Of a DNA stretch of 38,153 nt, positions 16,123 to 24,208 are shown one piece after another (position 1 is the first letter of the stretch; the number at the start of each line of letters is the position of its first letter). The position numbers were made by a program, and so were the translations under genes. Source of the stretch: Nitrospirota bacterium (GTDB lineage: Bacteria; Nitrospirota; Thermodesulfovibrionia; Thermodesulfovibrionales; Dissulfurispiraceae); contig SCQE01000045.1 in NCBI GenBank assembly GCA_004321915.1, forward strand, positions 1 to 38,153, given 5' to 3'. The notes beneath the pieces were generated by a model, which was not told the origin of the DNA, made no database searches, and saw nothing but the letters and a program-made list of their open reading frames with translations.

Positions 16123-16526
16123 AATACCTGCTGGACACAAACACCTGTGTTTATCTGCTTAACGGCAATCCTGTATTAAAGAAAAAAGCAAAGAAAGTAG
16201 GTGTTTATTCACTCGCCCTTGCCAACTGTGTCCTTGCAGAACTATATTTTGGCGCATACAATTCCACCAAAGTTCAGGCAAATCTGAAAAGGATAGAGCT
16301 TTTCAAACAGAATCTGACAATTTTCTCCGACAGTGAAGATTCAGCCGCCTTGTTCGGCAGGATAAAGACTTCCTTGAGATCAAAAGGAAGGATTATTGAA
16401 GATTTTGATATCCTCATTGCCTCAATTGCAATTGTCAATAGCTGCGTTCTCGTCACAAATAATACCGAGCATTTTCAACGCATAGAAGGGTTAAAGATAG
16501 AAAACTGGCTGTCCGGCAAAAAATAA
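16119..16526 (+). CDS. VapC-type PIN-domain toxin
   Basis: This 135-residue PIN-domain ribonuclease starts at a TTG overlapping the antitoxin stop. Visible catalytic acids are D6 in LLDTNTCVYL, the Glu in VLAELYFGAY (about 41-50), and the Asp in IEDFDILIAS (about 93-102). The TNNTEHFQRI motif (about 114-123) is standard for VapC. Length is typical. VapC toxins cut tRNA or rRNA when freed from the antitoxin. The module sits between the broken kinase and the intact regulator, so its insertion is probably linked to the damage there. Confidence 0.9.
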   Translation: MKYLLDTNTCVYLLNGNPVLKKKAKKVGVYSLALANCVLAELYFGAYNSTKVQANLKRIELFKQNLTIFSDSEDSAALFGRIKTSLRSKGRIIEDFDILIASIAIVNSCVLVTNNTEHFQRIEGLKIENWLSGKK

Positions 16527-16745
16527 ATAAGCCCGGATTTAAATAAGCAGATACATGTCGCGTATATTTCACCCGCCTTGAAAACGGCGGGCTGTGCGAT
16601 CCATACGGGCTCGCTGAACAGCATTATTTTGGCGATGGCCAGATTTTCCGAGCGCAGCCGAAAAATCGTTGCCAAAGATCCGACCGCCCCGACGAAGGTC
16701 ATGAGTATTTTGATAGAGGTGTCGTTAGGAGAAGATGATGGATAG
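16527..16745 (+). pseudogene. Orphan coding tail upstream of the second regulator
   Basis: From the VapC stop to a TAG at 16743-16745 the same frame stays open for 72 codons with no ATG at its beginning. The part from about 16548 has codon use like the neighbouring genes and reads as a plausible protein end (TAGCAIHTGSLN ... VMSILIEVSLGEDDG). Its stop overlaps the ATGATG of the next regulator, as in coupled genes. It is best read as the 3' remnant of a gene once coupled to that regulator. I cannot name the family. Confidence 0.5.
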
Positions 16746-18108
16746 ACGGCTTAGAATACTGGCTATAGACGACGAAGATACGGTGTTGCGCATAATCAGG
16801 CGGTCGCTTGAACCTGAAGATTGCTCTGTCGAGACCTTCAGCAAGGCCTCTGATGCGATAACCCGGCTAAAAAACGGCGACCCTGTGGACATTGTCATAA
16901 CAGACCTCATGCTGCCGGACGCTGACGGCTTCAAAATAATTGAAGAGGCCCGCGCTATTGACGGGAACATGCCGGTAATATTGATTACGGCGTATTCGTC
17001 CATCGAGACGGCGGTAAAGGCCATCAAGTCAGGGGCGTATGATTTTATTCCCAAGCCGTTCGACCCTGAACACATAGCTATCGTAGTTAAAAGGGCCGCG
17101 GAAACAAGAAAACTAAAGCTCGAAAATATAGGCTTGAAAAGGCAGTTGGAGTTCATCCCCGGTTCCGGTGGAATAATCGGCTCCAGCACTGCCATGAGTC
17201 AGGTGTTCGGCATGATAGAAAAGGTAAAAGATACGGACGGCACGGTCCTTTTGACAGGTGAGAGCGGGGTAGGGAAAGAGCTTGTCGCCCGGGCGATCCA
17301 TTACGGCAGCAAGAGGACGGATAAGCCCTTCATCGCGATCAATTGCGGAGCATTGCCCGACGAACTCCTCGAATCCGAACTGTTCGGTTATGAAAAAGGG
17401 GCGTTTACAGGAGCGGTCAATAAAAAAACAGGCCTGTTTGAAGCGGCGAATGAAGGCACGATATTCCTCGATGAGGTGAGCAGCATAAGCCCGATGATGC
17501 AGGTCAAGCTCCTCAGGTTCCTGCAAGAGAGGACTTTTATGAGGCTCGGCGGCAATGAGACGATCAGTGTTGACGCTCGGGTTATTGCCGCAACCAATGA
17601 ATATCTCAGAGAGGCCGTGGACAAAGGCGCGTTCAGAAAAGATCTTTATTACCGGTTGAATGTCCTGCCGATAGATATCCCGCCGCTGCGTGAAAGAAGC
17701 GAGGACATCCCGCTTCTGGTCCGGCACTTCACCAAAAAATTTTCCCTAAGGATGAACAAGCCGGTCGTCGGCGTAGACCCGGTCGCGGAGGACTTGCTCA
17801 AAGGATACAGGTGGGAAGGCAATGTGAGGGAACTCGAAAATGTCATAGAGAGGGCGGTTACGATAACGGATAATGGCGCCATCGGCATGGACGACCTGTC
17901 TGATGAGATTAAAACCGTTAACGCACCATCCGACTTGGAAGCAACAGCGCCCCCTGCAACCCTGACTCTTTCCGACCTTGAACGCCTTCATATCGCGAAT
18001 GTCTTAAAGTCGGTCAACGGCAATAAGAGCAAGGCTGCGAGAATGCGCGGCATTGATTACAGCACGCTTCGCAGGAAGCTCAATTCAATGGATATCCCCA
18101 TAGAGTAA
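16738..18108 (+). CDS. Sigma-54-dependent response regulator (second copy)
   Basis: The protein has 456 residues. The receiver domain (about 3-120) carries D11/D12 and phospho-acceptor D56. The AAA+ domain has Walker A GESGVGKE (174-181), GAFTGA (221-226) and Walker B TIFLDE (241-246). The Fis-type HTH is at the end (GNKSKAARMRGIDYSTLRRKL). Two ATGs stand side by side; AGGAG at 16727-16731 is better spaced (six bases) for the second, 16738, than for 16735. All key residues are present, so the activator is intact although the kinase upstream is broken. A -24/-12 promoter 90 bp downstream of its stop is the obvious target. Confidence 0.93.
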   Translation: MDRRLRILAIDDEDTVLRIIRRSLEPEDCSVETFSKASDAITRLKNGDPVDIVITDLMLPDADGFKIIEEARAIDGNMPVILITAYSSIETAVKAIKSGAYDFIPKPFDPEHIAIVVKRAAETRKLKLENIGLKRQLEFIPGSGGIIGSSTAMSQVFGMIEKVKDTDGTVLLTGESGVGKELVARAIHYGSKRTDKPFIAINCGALPDELLESELFGYEKGAFTGAVNKKTGLFEAANEGTIFLDEVSSISPMMQVKLLRFLQERTFMRLGGNETISVDARVIAATNEYLREAVDKGAFRKDLYYRLNVLPIDIPPLRERSEDIPLLVRHFTKKFSLRMNKPVVGVDPVAEDLLKGYRWEGNVRELENVIERAVTITDNGAIGMDDLSDEIKTVNAPSDLEATAPPATLTLSDLERLHIANVLKSVNGNKSKAARMRGIDYSTLRRKLNSMDIPIE

Positions 18109-18198
18109 AATGCGCTGATTAGTGTATTTTGCCTTAGCATTTTGCGCTTCCTGATTTTTCCATTGCCGCTTTATGCTTGTCTGTTCCCGGTTTATCGA

Positions 18199-18214
18199 TG
18201 GCATGATATGTGCA
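18199..18214 (+). promoter_or_regulatory. Sigma-54 (-24/-12) promoter of the beta-propeller gene
   Basis: The sequence TGGCAT-GATAT-GTGCA matches the sigma-54 consensus TGGCAC-N5-TTGCA at 14 of 16 positions counting free spacer. The invariant GG (18200-18201) and GC (18212-18213) have exact spacing. Start of transcription is expected near 18225, giving a leader of about 28 nt with AGGAGG before the ATG. It lies directly behind a sigma-54 activator gene. Confidence 0.8.
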
Positions 18215-18252
18215 ATCTCCGAAGGTAAATATAAAACCACAGGAGGTAATGC

Positions 18253-19518
18253 ATGAAGAAGCTTTTAAAGTATTGTCTTATCGCTTTAGTTGTCATCGGC
18301 ATGAGTACCGCTGTTTATGCCGCAGTCGCAAAATGGATTTTCGTGCCCAATGCCGCATCAAAGACGCTTTCCTTTGTCGACCCTCAAAAAGATATGGTCA
18401 TCGGCCACTGCGAAACCGGGCCGACCGGATGGCTGGCCTGTCTTACGCCTGACCTGAAGAAGATCTATGTCGGCGAAAACGGCGGTGACTCGGTAACTGT
18501 AATTGATGCCATTACACACAAAACCCTGAAGCACATCAAGACCGGCAAGAATGTCAAACATCCGCTCGTTACACCCGACGGCAAATATGTGCTCATCAAT
18601 CATACCGGTGAGGTTAAGGCGGTACTCTTTGACGCCAAGACGGACAAGGAACTGAAGACCTTTGCTGTTGACCACCAGAATAAGGCACAGAAAGGCCCGT
18701 TGATGATGCACTCGGCCTTTACATGGGACAGCAAATACGCCTTTGTCCAAAACTATGCGGACAAGAAATCATACGTCTTGAAAATCCCGTCCCTTGAAGT
18801 CGCCGCAACGATTGACGGGGACAGCCCCGCGCATTATTTTATCCCCACGCCTGATAACAAGCAGGTCTGGATAGTGTATGAAGGCAACGATGCGGCAAAA
18901 ATCAAGCCGTCTGTTTCGATTATGGATATGGCGACATTCAAGGAAGTAAAAAAAATCGAAATACCGACGGCCGAAGGAGAGGCCATAGAGGGGCATCACG
19001 GCATATTCACACTTGACGGGAAATATTTTTATTACTGCAATCGCGGCCCCGGCCCGAAGTTCGGCGGCAGCACGGTGGCAGTTATAGATGTGGCTCAGCA
19101 GAAGGTTGTCAGGACGATCAAGGCTGCAAACGGTGTCGGACACCCATATCTCACGCCTGACGGCAACTATGTCGTGCTTACGCCTTACGGCAACTATGTC
19201 GTGCTTACGCCTTACGGCAACTATGTCGTGCTTACGCCTTACGGTTCAAATATTATCACGATTGTTGACGCCAAGACAGGGCTTAAGCTTAAGGACCTGC
19301 CTGTCGGCAACGGCAACCATGTAGGCCATATAGTCTTCAGCGCGGACAGCAAAAAAGCTTATGCAACCAATGCTTCCGACGGCGCGCTGTATGTCATAGA
19401 CATGCAGAAACGGGAAGTGGTAAAAGGAATTCCGACTGGCGACAAGGCTGCACAGGTAATCAATACTTATACAAATCTTTTTGAAGTGCCGGGAGTATAT
19501 AAATTGCATAGTCACTAA
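18253..19518 (+). CDS. Secreted YVTN-type beta-propeller protein
   Basis: This 421-residue protein has a signal peptide (about 5-23, cleavage near VYA-AV) followed by about seven YVTN/cytochrome d1-like blades. Blade marks recur: WIFVPNAASKTLSFVD, KKIYVGENGGDSVTVID, KYVLINHT, STVAVIDVAQQKVVRTI, YATNASDGALYVID. No heme-binding CxxCH is present. AGGAGG precedes the ATG. A 27-bp triplication inserts 18 residues into one blade (about 303-330). The gene is probably the sigma-54-driven output of the adjacent sensory genes and ends at a strong terminator. Such propellers often bind metals or proteins in the periplasm; function here is unknown. Confidence 0.87.
   Translation: MKKLLKYCLIALVVIGMSTAVYAAVAKWIFVPNAASKTLSFVDPQKDMVIGHCETGPTGWLACLTPDLKKIYVGENGGDSVTVIDAITHKTLKHIKTGKNVKHPLVTPDGKYVLINHTGEVKAVLFDAKTDKELKTFAVDHQNKAQKGPLMMHSAFTWDSKYAFVQNYADKKSYVLKIPSLEVAATIDGDSPAHYFIPTPDNKQVWIVYEGNDAAKIKPSVSIMDMATFKEVKKIEIPTAEGEAIEGHHGIFTLDGKYFYYCNRGPGPKFGGSTVAVIDVAQQKVVRTIKAANGVGHPYLTPDGNYVVLTPYGNYVVLTPYGNYVVLTPYGSNIITIVDAKTGLKLKDLPVGNGNHVGHIVFSADSKKAYATNASDGALYVIDMQKREVVKGIPTGDKAAQVINTYTNLFEVPGVYKLHSH
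19161..19241 (+). repeat. 27-bp tandem repeat, three perfect copies
   Basis: Three identical 27-bp units (19161-19187, 19188-19214, 19215-19241) lie in frame in the beta-propeller gene, each adding nine residues of the pattern GNYVVLTPY. A single copy would fit the PDG-strand-turn of a normal blade. The perfect identity points to recent expansion by replication slippage, or to an assembly error. Confidence 0.95.
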
Positions 19519-19530
19519 GATGATCTTCGA

Positions 19531-19559
19531 GGGCGGCGGAAGACTCGCCGCCCTTTTTA
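19531..19559 (+). terminator. Rho-independent terminator after the propeller gene
   Basis: GGGCGGCG (19531-19538) and CGCCGCCC (19546-19553) form a perfect 8-bp stem with a 7-base loop, followed by five Ts. It lies 13 bp after the propeller stop. The minus-strand side lacks a T run, so it acts mainly on the plus strand. Confidence 0.9.
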
Positions 19560-19572
19560 TCCTGTTCTCTTT

Positions 19573-20304
19573 TCAGCCGCGTTTTGCAGATATTAAATAT
19601 TCCACATTGCCCTTCTGCCCTAATATGGGGGACTGGACAATCCCGATACCCTTAAGTCCGAGCGATTCGAAATGCGTCCGTATCTTTTCGACGGCAGCCT
19701 GTCTTTTAAGCTCGTCCTTTACAATGCCGCCTTTATCGACCTCTCCCCTGCCCACTTCAAACTGAGGTTTGATCAGCGCTATTATCTCGCCGTTGTCTTT
19801 CAGGAATTCGAGGGTCTTGGGCACAACGAGGGTCAGAGAAATAAACGAGACATCGATGACCGCAAGGTCTATCTGTTCAGGGACGCTTTCTTTTTCGATG
19901 TAGCGTATGTTGGTCCTTTCTATGAGTACGACGCGCGGGTCCTGCCTGATCTTCCAAGCTAGCTGGCCGTATCCGACATCCACGCAGTAGACTTTTCTTG
20001 CGCCGCGCTGAAGCATGCAGTCCGTGAATCCGCCCGTGGATGCGCCCACATCGAGCGCGATCTTGCCTTCGAGCGAGGTCCCGAAACGGTCAAGGGCCGC
20101 TTCGAGCTTAAGTCCGCCGCGGCTTACGTACGGCATATCGTCGCCTCTTATTTCGATGTTTATATCGATATCTACCATCGAACCGGCCTTTGTGGAAGGC
20201 ATGCCGTTAACGAACACCCTGCCTTCCATTATCAAGGCTTGGGCCCGTTCGCGGCTCGACACAACCCCTTTTTCCAAAATAAGTTTGTCGAGGCGGATTT
20301 TCAC
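19573..20304 (-). CDS. tlyA: TlyA family rRNA 2'-O-methyltransferase
   Basis: This 243-residue protein has an N-terminal S4 RNA-binding domain (about 3-60: RLDKLILEKGVVSSRERAQALI) and an FtsJ-like methyltransferase domain. The SAM-binding motif is ALDVGASTGGFTDCMLQRGA (about 84-103), and the VIDVSFISL segment follows. TlyA enzymes methylate 16S and 23S rRNA; some family members are annotated as hemolysins. Its start overlaps the HD-GYP gene stop by ATGA, so it is translated from that mRNA. The length is normal. Confidence 0.92.
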   Translation of the reverse strand: MKIRLDKLILEKGVVSSRERAQALIMEGRVFVNGMPSTKAGSMVDIDINIEIRGDDMPYVSRGGLKLEAALDRFGTSLEGKIALDVGASTGGFTDCMLQRGARKVYCVDVGYGQLAWKIRQDPRVVLIERTNIRYIEKESVPEQIDLAVIDVSFISLTLVVPKTLEFLKDNGEIIALIKPQFEVGRGEVDKGGIVKDELKRQAAVEKIRTHFESLGLKGIGIVQSPILGQKGNVEYLISAKRG

Positions 20305-21896
20305 TTGATCTGCTGGGCTATCAGTTTAATGAAAACCGCAAGTATTACAGGGTCGTATTTGGAGGAGTCCTTTGTCATGGCCGAAAGCGCTTGAGACGGG
20401 GACAGGCCCTTACGAAAAGGCTGCTGTGTAGTAAGCAGGTCATAGGCGTCGGAAATGGCCGTTATTCTTCCGAAGACCGGAATCAGTTGTCCTGCAAGAC
20501 TGTCGGGATAACCGCTTCCTTCCATATTTTCGTGATGATGCAGGATTGCGGTCATGGCTTTTTTCGGCACTGCATCGACATTCTGGAGAATAGACACCCC
20601 TTCTATCACATGCGTTTTGAAAACTTCTTCCTCGGCCCCGGACAGTTTCCCCTGCTTGTTTATTATCTCGTCGTTTATAAGCCCGAACCCTATATCATGT
20701 AAAAGCGAGCCTGCGGCAAGGGCATCTATATCGGTCTTGGGTAGGGACAGGGCAAGGGCCGTGCGTATGCTCAAGACCGCCACATTTACGGAATGGGCAT
20801 AGGGATAGAAATCCGAGGCCCCTGCCGACAGCATCGCATAAAACGAATCCGGGGCCTTTTCCAGTTGTGCGACTATTTCCCTTGCCGCCCCGATTGCCGA
20901 GGCTATGGTCTCTTTGTTTCCGAATTTGTCCAGAATATCGTGCATGATAATACAGGCCTTTTCTTTAAGAACAAGGGGCGACGAATTCAGAGGCAGGGCT
21001 TTCAGATAGTGAAGATACGCAGGGACCTCTTGTGCCCCGACAAGAAAATCCGCCTGCATCGAAGGTATGTTGTCGTCAAGCATAAGCGGTATCGAAGCGG
21101 AGCTCTCAAGAAACAGTTTGTAATTATAATCTTCCATTCTGTACAGGTTGAAAGATATCGAGGTCCTAGGAAGCAGGATGTTCCTCCCTATGCAGTGCAG
21201 TTGCAGTTTCCTGAAAGAATATTCTTTGAACGATATCTGGTCTTCGCGATCAAAAGGCTTTATCTTGACCCCTCGGACCCTGTCGAGATATCTGTTGAGA
21301 TACAGGACGTCGTCCTGCTTGACGTATACCTTGGAGATGCCCATCTCGTTAAAATATTCCTTTGCAAGGCCGTCGTAAGGCAGACCGGAATCGAACATGA
21401 AACGCAGTCCTTTTTTAGTGACGGTATAAATTTCGAACGGGAGGTTAGTGCCCTCGGCGAACTTGAGCACAGAGACGTCGGTAAACCGCATAACTTCGGT
21501 AAGATGCGAGCTTATCAGCACGTCGCGTTCGTGTTTCAGGATGAAGCTGATAAGTATGTCCCTGATCCTTTCCGTTATGCCTTCGAAACGCACGCGCACT
21601 TTAAAGTTGCCTTGTTCGGTCCTGTCGGATTTTATGACTTTGCCGTACAAGCAAATTGTTCTGGGCATGGCAACGGGAATGGTCAAGATCATCTTCAGCA
21701 TATCGTCCGTGAGAAACTCCAGTCTTGACCTGAAATTAAGTCCGCCGCCGCTTAGGTTCAATATTGTGTTTTTCAGGTTCGAGGCTTCGCATTCGGAACT
21801 GACAAGCTTTTCGTTGCTCTGTTCGCGGACAACGTACGCCTGAAAGGGCAGCATCATGTCCATTCTGAAATAATCTCTTTTTTGTTGCGCAGCCAT
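20301..21896 (-). CDS. PilZ-HD-GYP domain protein
   Basis: This 531-residue cytosolic protein has an N-terminal PilZ-like domain (about 5-125) with KRDYFR and NLSGGGLNF, close to the c-di-GMP-binding RxxxR and (D/N)xSxxG motifs. A middle region of about 200 residues follows. The C-terminal HD-GYP phosphodiesterase domain shows YAHSVNVA, the metal site LLHDIGFG, KTHVIEGV, HHHENMEGSGYP and ISDAYDLLTT. It should hydrolyse c-di-GMP and may be allosterically controlled by the same nucleotide. No ribosome site precedes the ATG at 21896; transcription may start only a few bases upstream. It diverges from the chemoreceptor. Confidence 0.88.
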   Translation of the reverse strand: MAAQQKRDYFRMDMMLPFQAYVVREQSNEKLVSSECEASNLKNTILNLSGGGLNFRSRLEFLTDDMLKMILTIPVAMPRTICLYGKVIKSDRTEQGNFKVRVRFEGITERIRDILISFILKHERDVLISSHLTEVMRFTDVSVLKFAEGTNLPFEIYTVTKKGLRFMFDSGLPYDGLAKEYFNEMGISKVYVKQDDVLYLNRYLDRVRGVKIKPFDREDQISFKEYSFRKLQLHCIGRNILLPRTSISFNLYRMEDYNYKLFLESSASIPLMLDDNIPSMQADFLVGAQEVPAYLHYLKALPLNSSPLVLKEKACIIMHDILDKFGNKETIASAIGAAREIVAQLEKAPDSFYAMLSAGASDFYPYAHSVNVAVLSIRTALALSLPKTDIDALAAGSLLHDIGFGLINDEIINKQGKLSGAEEEVFKTHVIEGVSILQNVDAVPKKAMTAILHHHENMEGSGYPDSLAGQLIPVFGRITAISDAYDLLTTQQPFRKGLSPSQALSAMTKDSSKYDPVILAVFIKLIAQQIK

Positions 21897-21908
21897 ATAT
21901 TTATATAA

Positions 21909-21924
21909 ATTATGTTAACATAAT
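21909..21924. promoter_or_regulatory. Perfect 16-bp palindrome between divergent genes
   Basis: ATTATGTTAACATAAT is identical on both strands. Each arm reads CATAAT outward, a fair -10 box for each of the divergent genes (chemoreceptor plus, HD-GYP minus). No good -35 boxes are seen. It may also be an operator. Confidence 0.45.
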
Positions 21925-21948
21925 AAAATTTGCTACGGGGGGCAAAAA

Positions 21949-23904
21949 ATGAAACTTACCATCACGAACAAGATTTATGTCGGTATCGGGGTCCTTGCGG
22001 CCATCCTGATATGTCTCGGGATTTTTTCGCGCTTCACCATCAAAAAGACCCAGACGATGCTGCATGAGGTCCACGAATATTCCGAGCTGGTCGACCTGTT
22101 AGGCGAGAGAATTGTCGACCATTTCAAATGGGCGGAGGCCCTTTCCGTCGGGACCATAATGCAGGGCAAGGAGTTTTCGGGCAAGCTCGATCCCGCGCAA
22201 TGCAAGTTCGGTGAATGGTATTACTCCTACAAACCCTCCAAGGAAGTGGAGGATGTTTTTAAAAAGATCGAAGCCCCGCACAAGAGGCTTCATGAGAGCG
22301 CGGCCAAGATAATAGCCGCCCTGAAAGACGGCAAGAAACCTCTGGCCGAGAAAATATTTATCGAAGAGAGCCAGCCGGCCCTAAAGGAAACTCAGGCAGC
22401 CTTGTCGGAACTGAAGACTTTTGCGAGCAAGAAAATGGGAGAAGAGACCGAGCAGACCATCTCGTTGCAGCGGAGGATGGAGTGGGTCTCTCTTACGGTC
22501 TATGCGCTTATTTTATTGTTGATAATTCTCGGTGGGGTCCTGCTTTTGGCAAGACCGATCAAGAACGAACTCGCACATATTTCGGCGGGAGTAGAGACCT
22601 TATCGAACGGGGACCTGCGGGTCGAAATAAAAATAGACAAAGACGACGAGATAGGCGTTCTGGCCCACAACCTTAAGAAAATGTCGGACATGTTCAATGA
22701 CACTATCAACGGTATTCTGACCGGCGCCACCAGCATAATCTCGATAGTCGATATCCTGAAGGTCAGGGCGGACAAGACCATAGAGGGAACGAGGACACAG
22801 TCGTCACAGGCGGCGCAGATAGCCACTGCTGCGGAAGAGATGTCCCAGACCATAACCGATATAGCAAGAAACGCTTCGGATGCCTCTGTTTCTTCGGCAG
22901 AGGCCATGGAGACGGCCTCTAAAGGCAAGGAGGTCGCTGACGGGGCCGTAGAGACCGTAAACAGGGTATATACATCGACCGTCGAACTCTCTACGATGAT
23001 CGAAAAGCTTAACGGAAGGACAGCGGAGATAGGCGACATAGTGACCGTTATTAAGGACATAGCGGACCAGACAAACCTGCTTGCGCTGAATGCTGCCATA
23101 GAAGCTGCCCGTGCAGGCGAACAGGGAAGGGGCTTTGCAGTGGTTGCGGACGAGGTGAGAAAACTTGCCGAGAGGACGATAAAGGCGACCGCAGAGATCT
23201 CGGACAAGATCGGGGCTGTCCAGTCCGAATCCGCGCAGACCACAAGGTCCATGGAAGAGGCATCGACCGAAGTAACAAAAGCTACGGACTACATAAGGCA
23301 GGTCGGCGATACGCTGAACGGTATTGTTTATGCCGTGCAGAAGGTCAAAGACCAGATAACCCAGATAGCCACAGCGGTCGAAGAGCAGTCTGCGGCGTCC
23401 GAGGAAGTGGCGCAAAACATCGAAAAGACCTCTAATATATCCAAAGACCTCGAACATATGGCGGACGACGTTATGCATGAGGTGGCAGGACTCGTCAAGG
23501 TGGTCGAGCATCTCAGGGACTCATCCTCCAGCTTCAAGACAAAGGGCAGCGAGCTGATGATACTTGACCTTGCCAAGACCGACCACAGGACCTTTATGAA
23601 TAAAATAGGCTCATGTTTAAAGGGAGACTTAAGGCTCGATCCGGAGCAGCTTCCTACGCACCATACATGCAGGTTCGGGAAGTGGTACGACGATCAGGGC
23701 AGGCAGATGTGCGGAACGCTCCCTTCTTTTAAGGCCGTAGATGTTCCGCATGAGAAGGTCCATTCGATGGCAAAAGAGATATTAAGGGCCCATTATTCGG
23801 GTGACATCAAGAGGGCCGAGAAACTTTTCAAAGAGGCGGAGGACACCTCGGACGAGATTGTGAGCCTGCTCGACGGCATCAAACGGGAGTGCGGCAGGGT
23901 CTAA
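21949..23904 (+). CDS. Methyl-accepting chemotaxis protein with two CZB-like domains
   Basis: This 651-residue chemoreceptor has TM1 (about 8-27), a sensor region (28-175), TM2 (about 176-200), HAMP (about 200-255), and a long signalling coiled coil. The highly conserved tip reads [27 protein letters not shown] zinc-binding domain lies at the C-terminus (about 545-640: [23 protein letters not shown]). The sensor region between the TMs carries the same pattern: H58, W61, C85 in QCKFGEWY, H111 and H115. A GGGGGG run eight bases before the ATG is the ribosome site. No che genes are in the window. It probably senses zinc or an oxidant acting on the zinc-thiolate site. Confidence 0.92.
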   Translation: MKLTITNKIYVGIGVLAAILICLGIFSRFTIKKTQTMLHEVHEYSELVDLLGERIVDHFKWAEALSVGTIMQGKEFSGKLDPAQCKFGEWYYSYKPSKEVEDVFKKIEAPHKRLHESAAKIIAALKDGKKPLAEKIFIEESQPALKETQAALSELKTFASKKMGEETEQTISLQRRMEWVSLTVYALILLLIILGGVLLLARPIKNELAHISAGVETLSNGDLRVEIKIDKDDEIGVLAHNLKKMSDMFNDTINGILTGATSIISIVDILKVRADKTIEGTRTQSSQAAQIATAAEEMSQTITDIARNASDASVSSAEAMETASKGKEVADGAVETVNRVYTSTVELSTMIEKLNGRTAEIGDIVTVIKDIADQTNLLALNAAIEAARAGEQGRGFAVVADEVRKLAERTIKATAEISDKIGAVQSESAQTTRSMEEASTEVTKATDYIRQVGDTLNGIVYAVQKVKDQITQIATAVEEQSAASEEVAQNIEKTSNISKDLEHMADDVMHEVAGLVKVVEHLRDSSSSFKTKGSELMILDLAKTDHRTFMNKIGSCLKGDLRLDPEQLPTHHTCRFGKWYDDQGRQMCGTLPSFKAVDVPHEKVHSMAKEILRAHYSGDIKRAEKLFKEAEDTSDEIVSLLDGIKRECGRV

Positions 23905-23944
23905 ACGGATTCCGTATTATGAGGACATATGCGGACAACAAACG

Positions 23945-24208
23945 ATGAATCTTCCTCATACCAAGGTCCAAGACGGTATTATTATAGAGGTCAAGGTCAT
24001 CCCCAAATCCTCACAGAAGGCCATAGTTGTGGGGGCCGACGGCATAATCAAGGCAAAGCTGACCGCGCCCCCTGTTGACGGAGCGGCAAACGAGCAGTTG
24101 ATAAAGCTTCTGGCCGGGCAGTTTGGAATAAGAAAAAGCGATGTTGTAATATTCAAGGGCGAAACGTCCAGAAAAAAAACCATTAAACTCACAGGGGTCA
24201 AGATTTGA
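23945..24208 (+). CDS. DUF167/YggU family protein
   Basis: This 87-residue protein has the YggU fold marks: VKVIPKSSQKAIV (about 17-29), an LTAPPVDGAANEQLIKLLA core (about 39-57) and the VVIFKGETSRKKTIKL end. The family is small, conserved and of unknown function. Its stop overlaps the TTG start of yicC, so the two genes are coupled. Length is typical. Confidence 0.9.
   Translation: MNLPHTKVQDGIIIEVKVIPKSSQKAIVVGADGIIKAKLTAPPVDGAANEQLIKLLAGQFGIRKSDVVIFKGETSRKKTIKLTGVKI

Noticed and set aside
18108-18170. AAAATGC/GCATTTT inverted repeat after the second response regulator as a terminator
   Set aside because: The stem is only seven AT-rich pairs with a loop over 20 bases, and no T run follows beyond the arm. 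Too weak to list.
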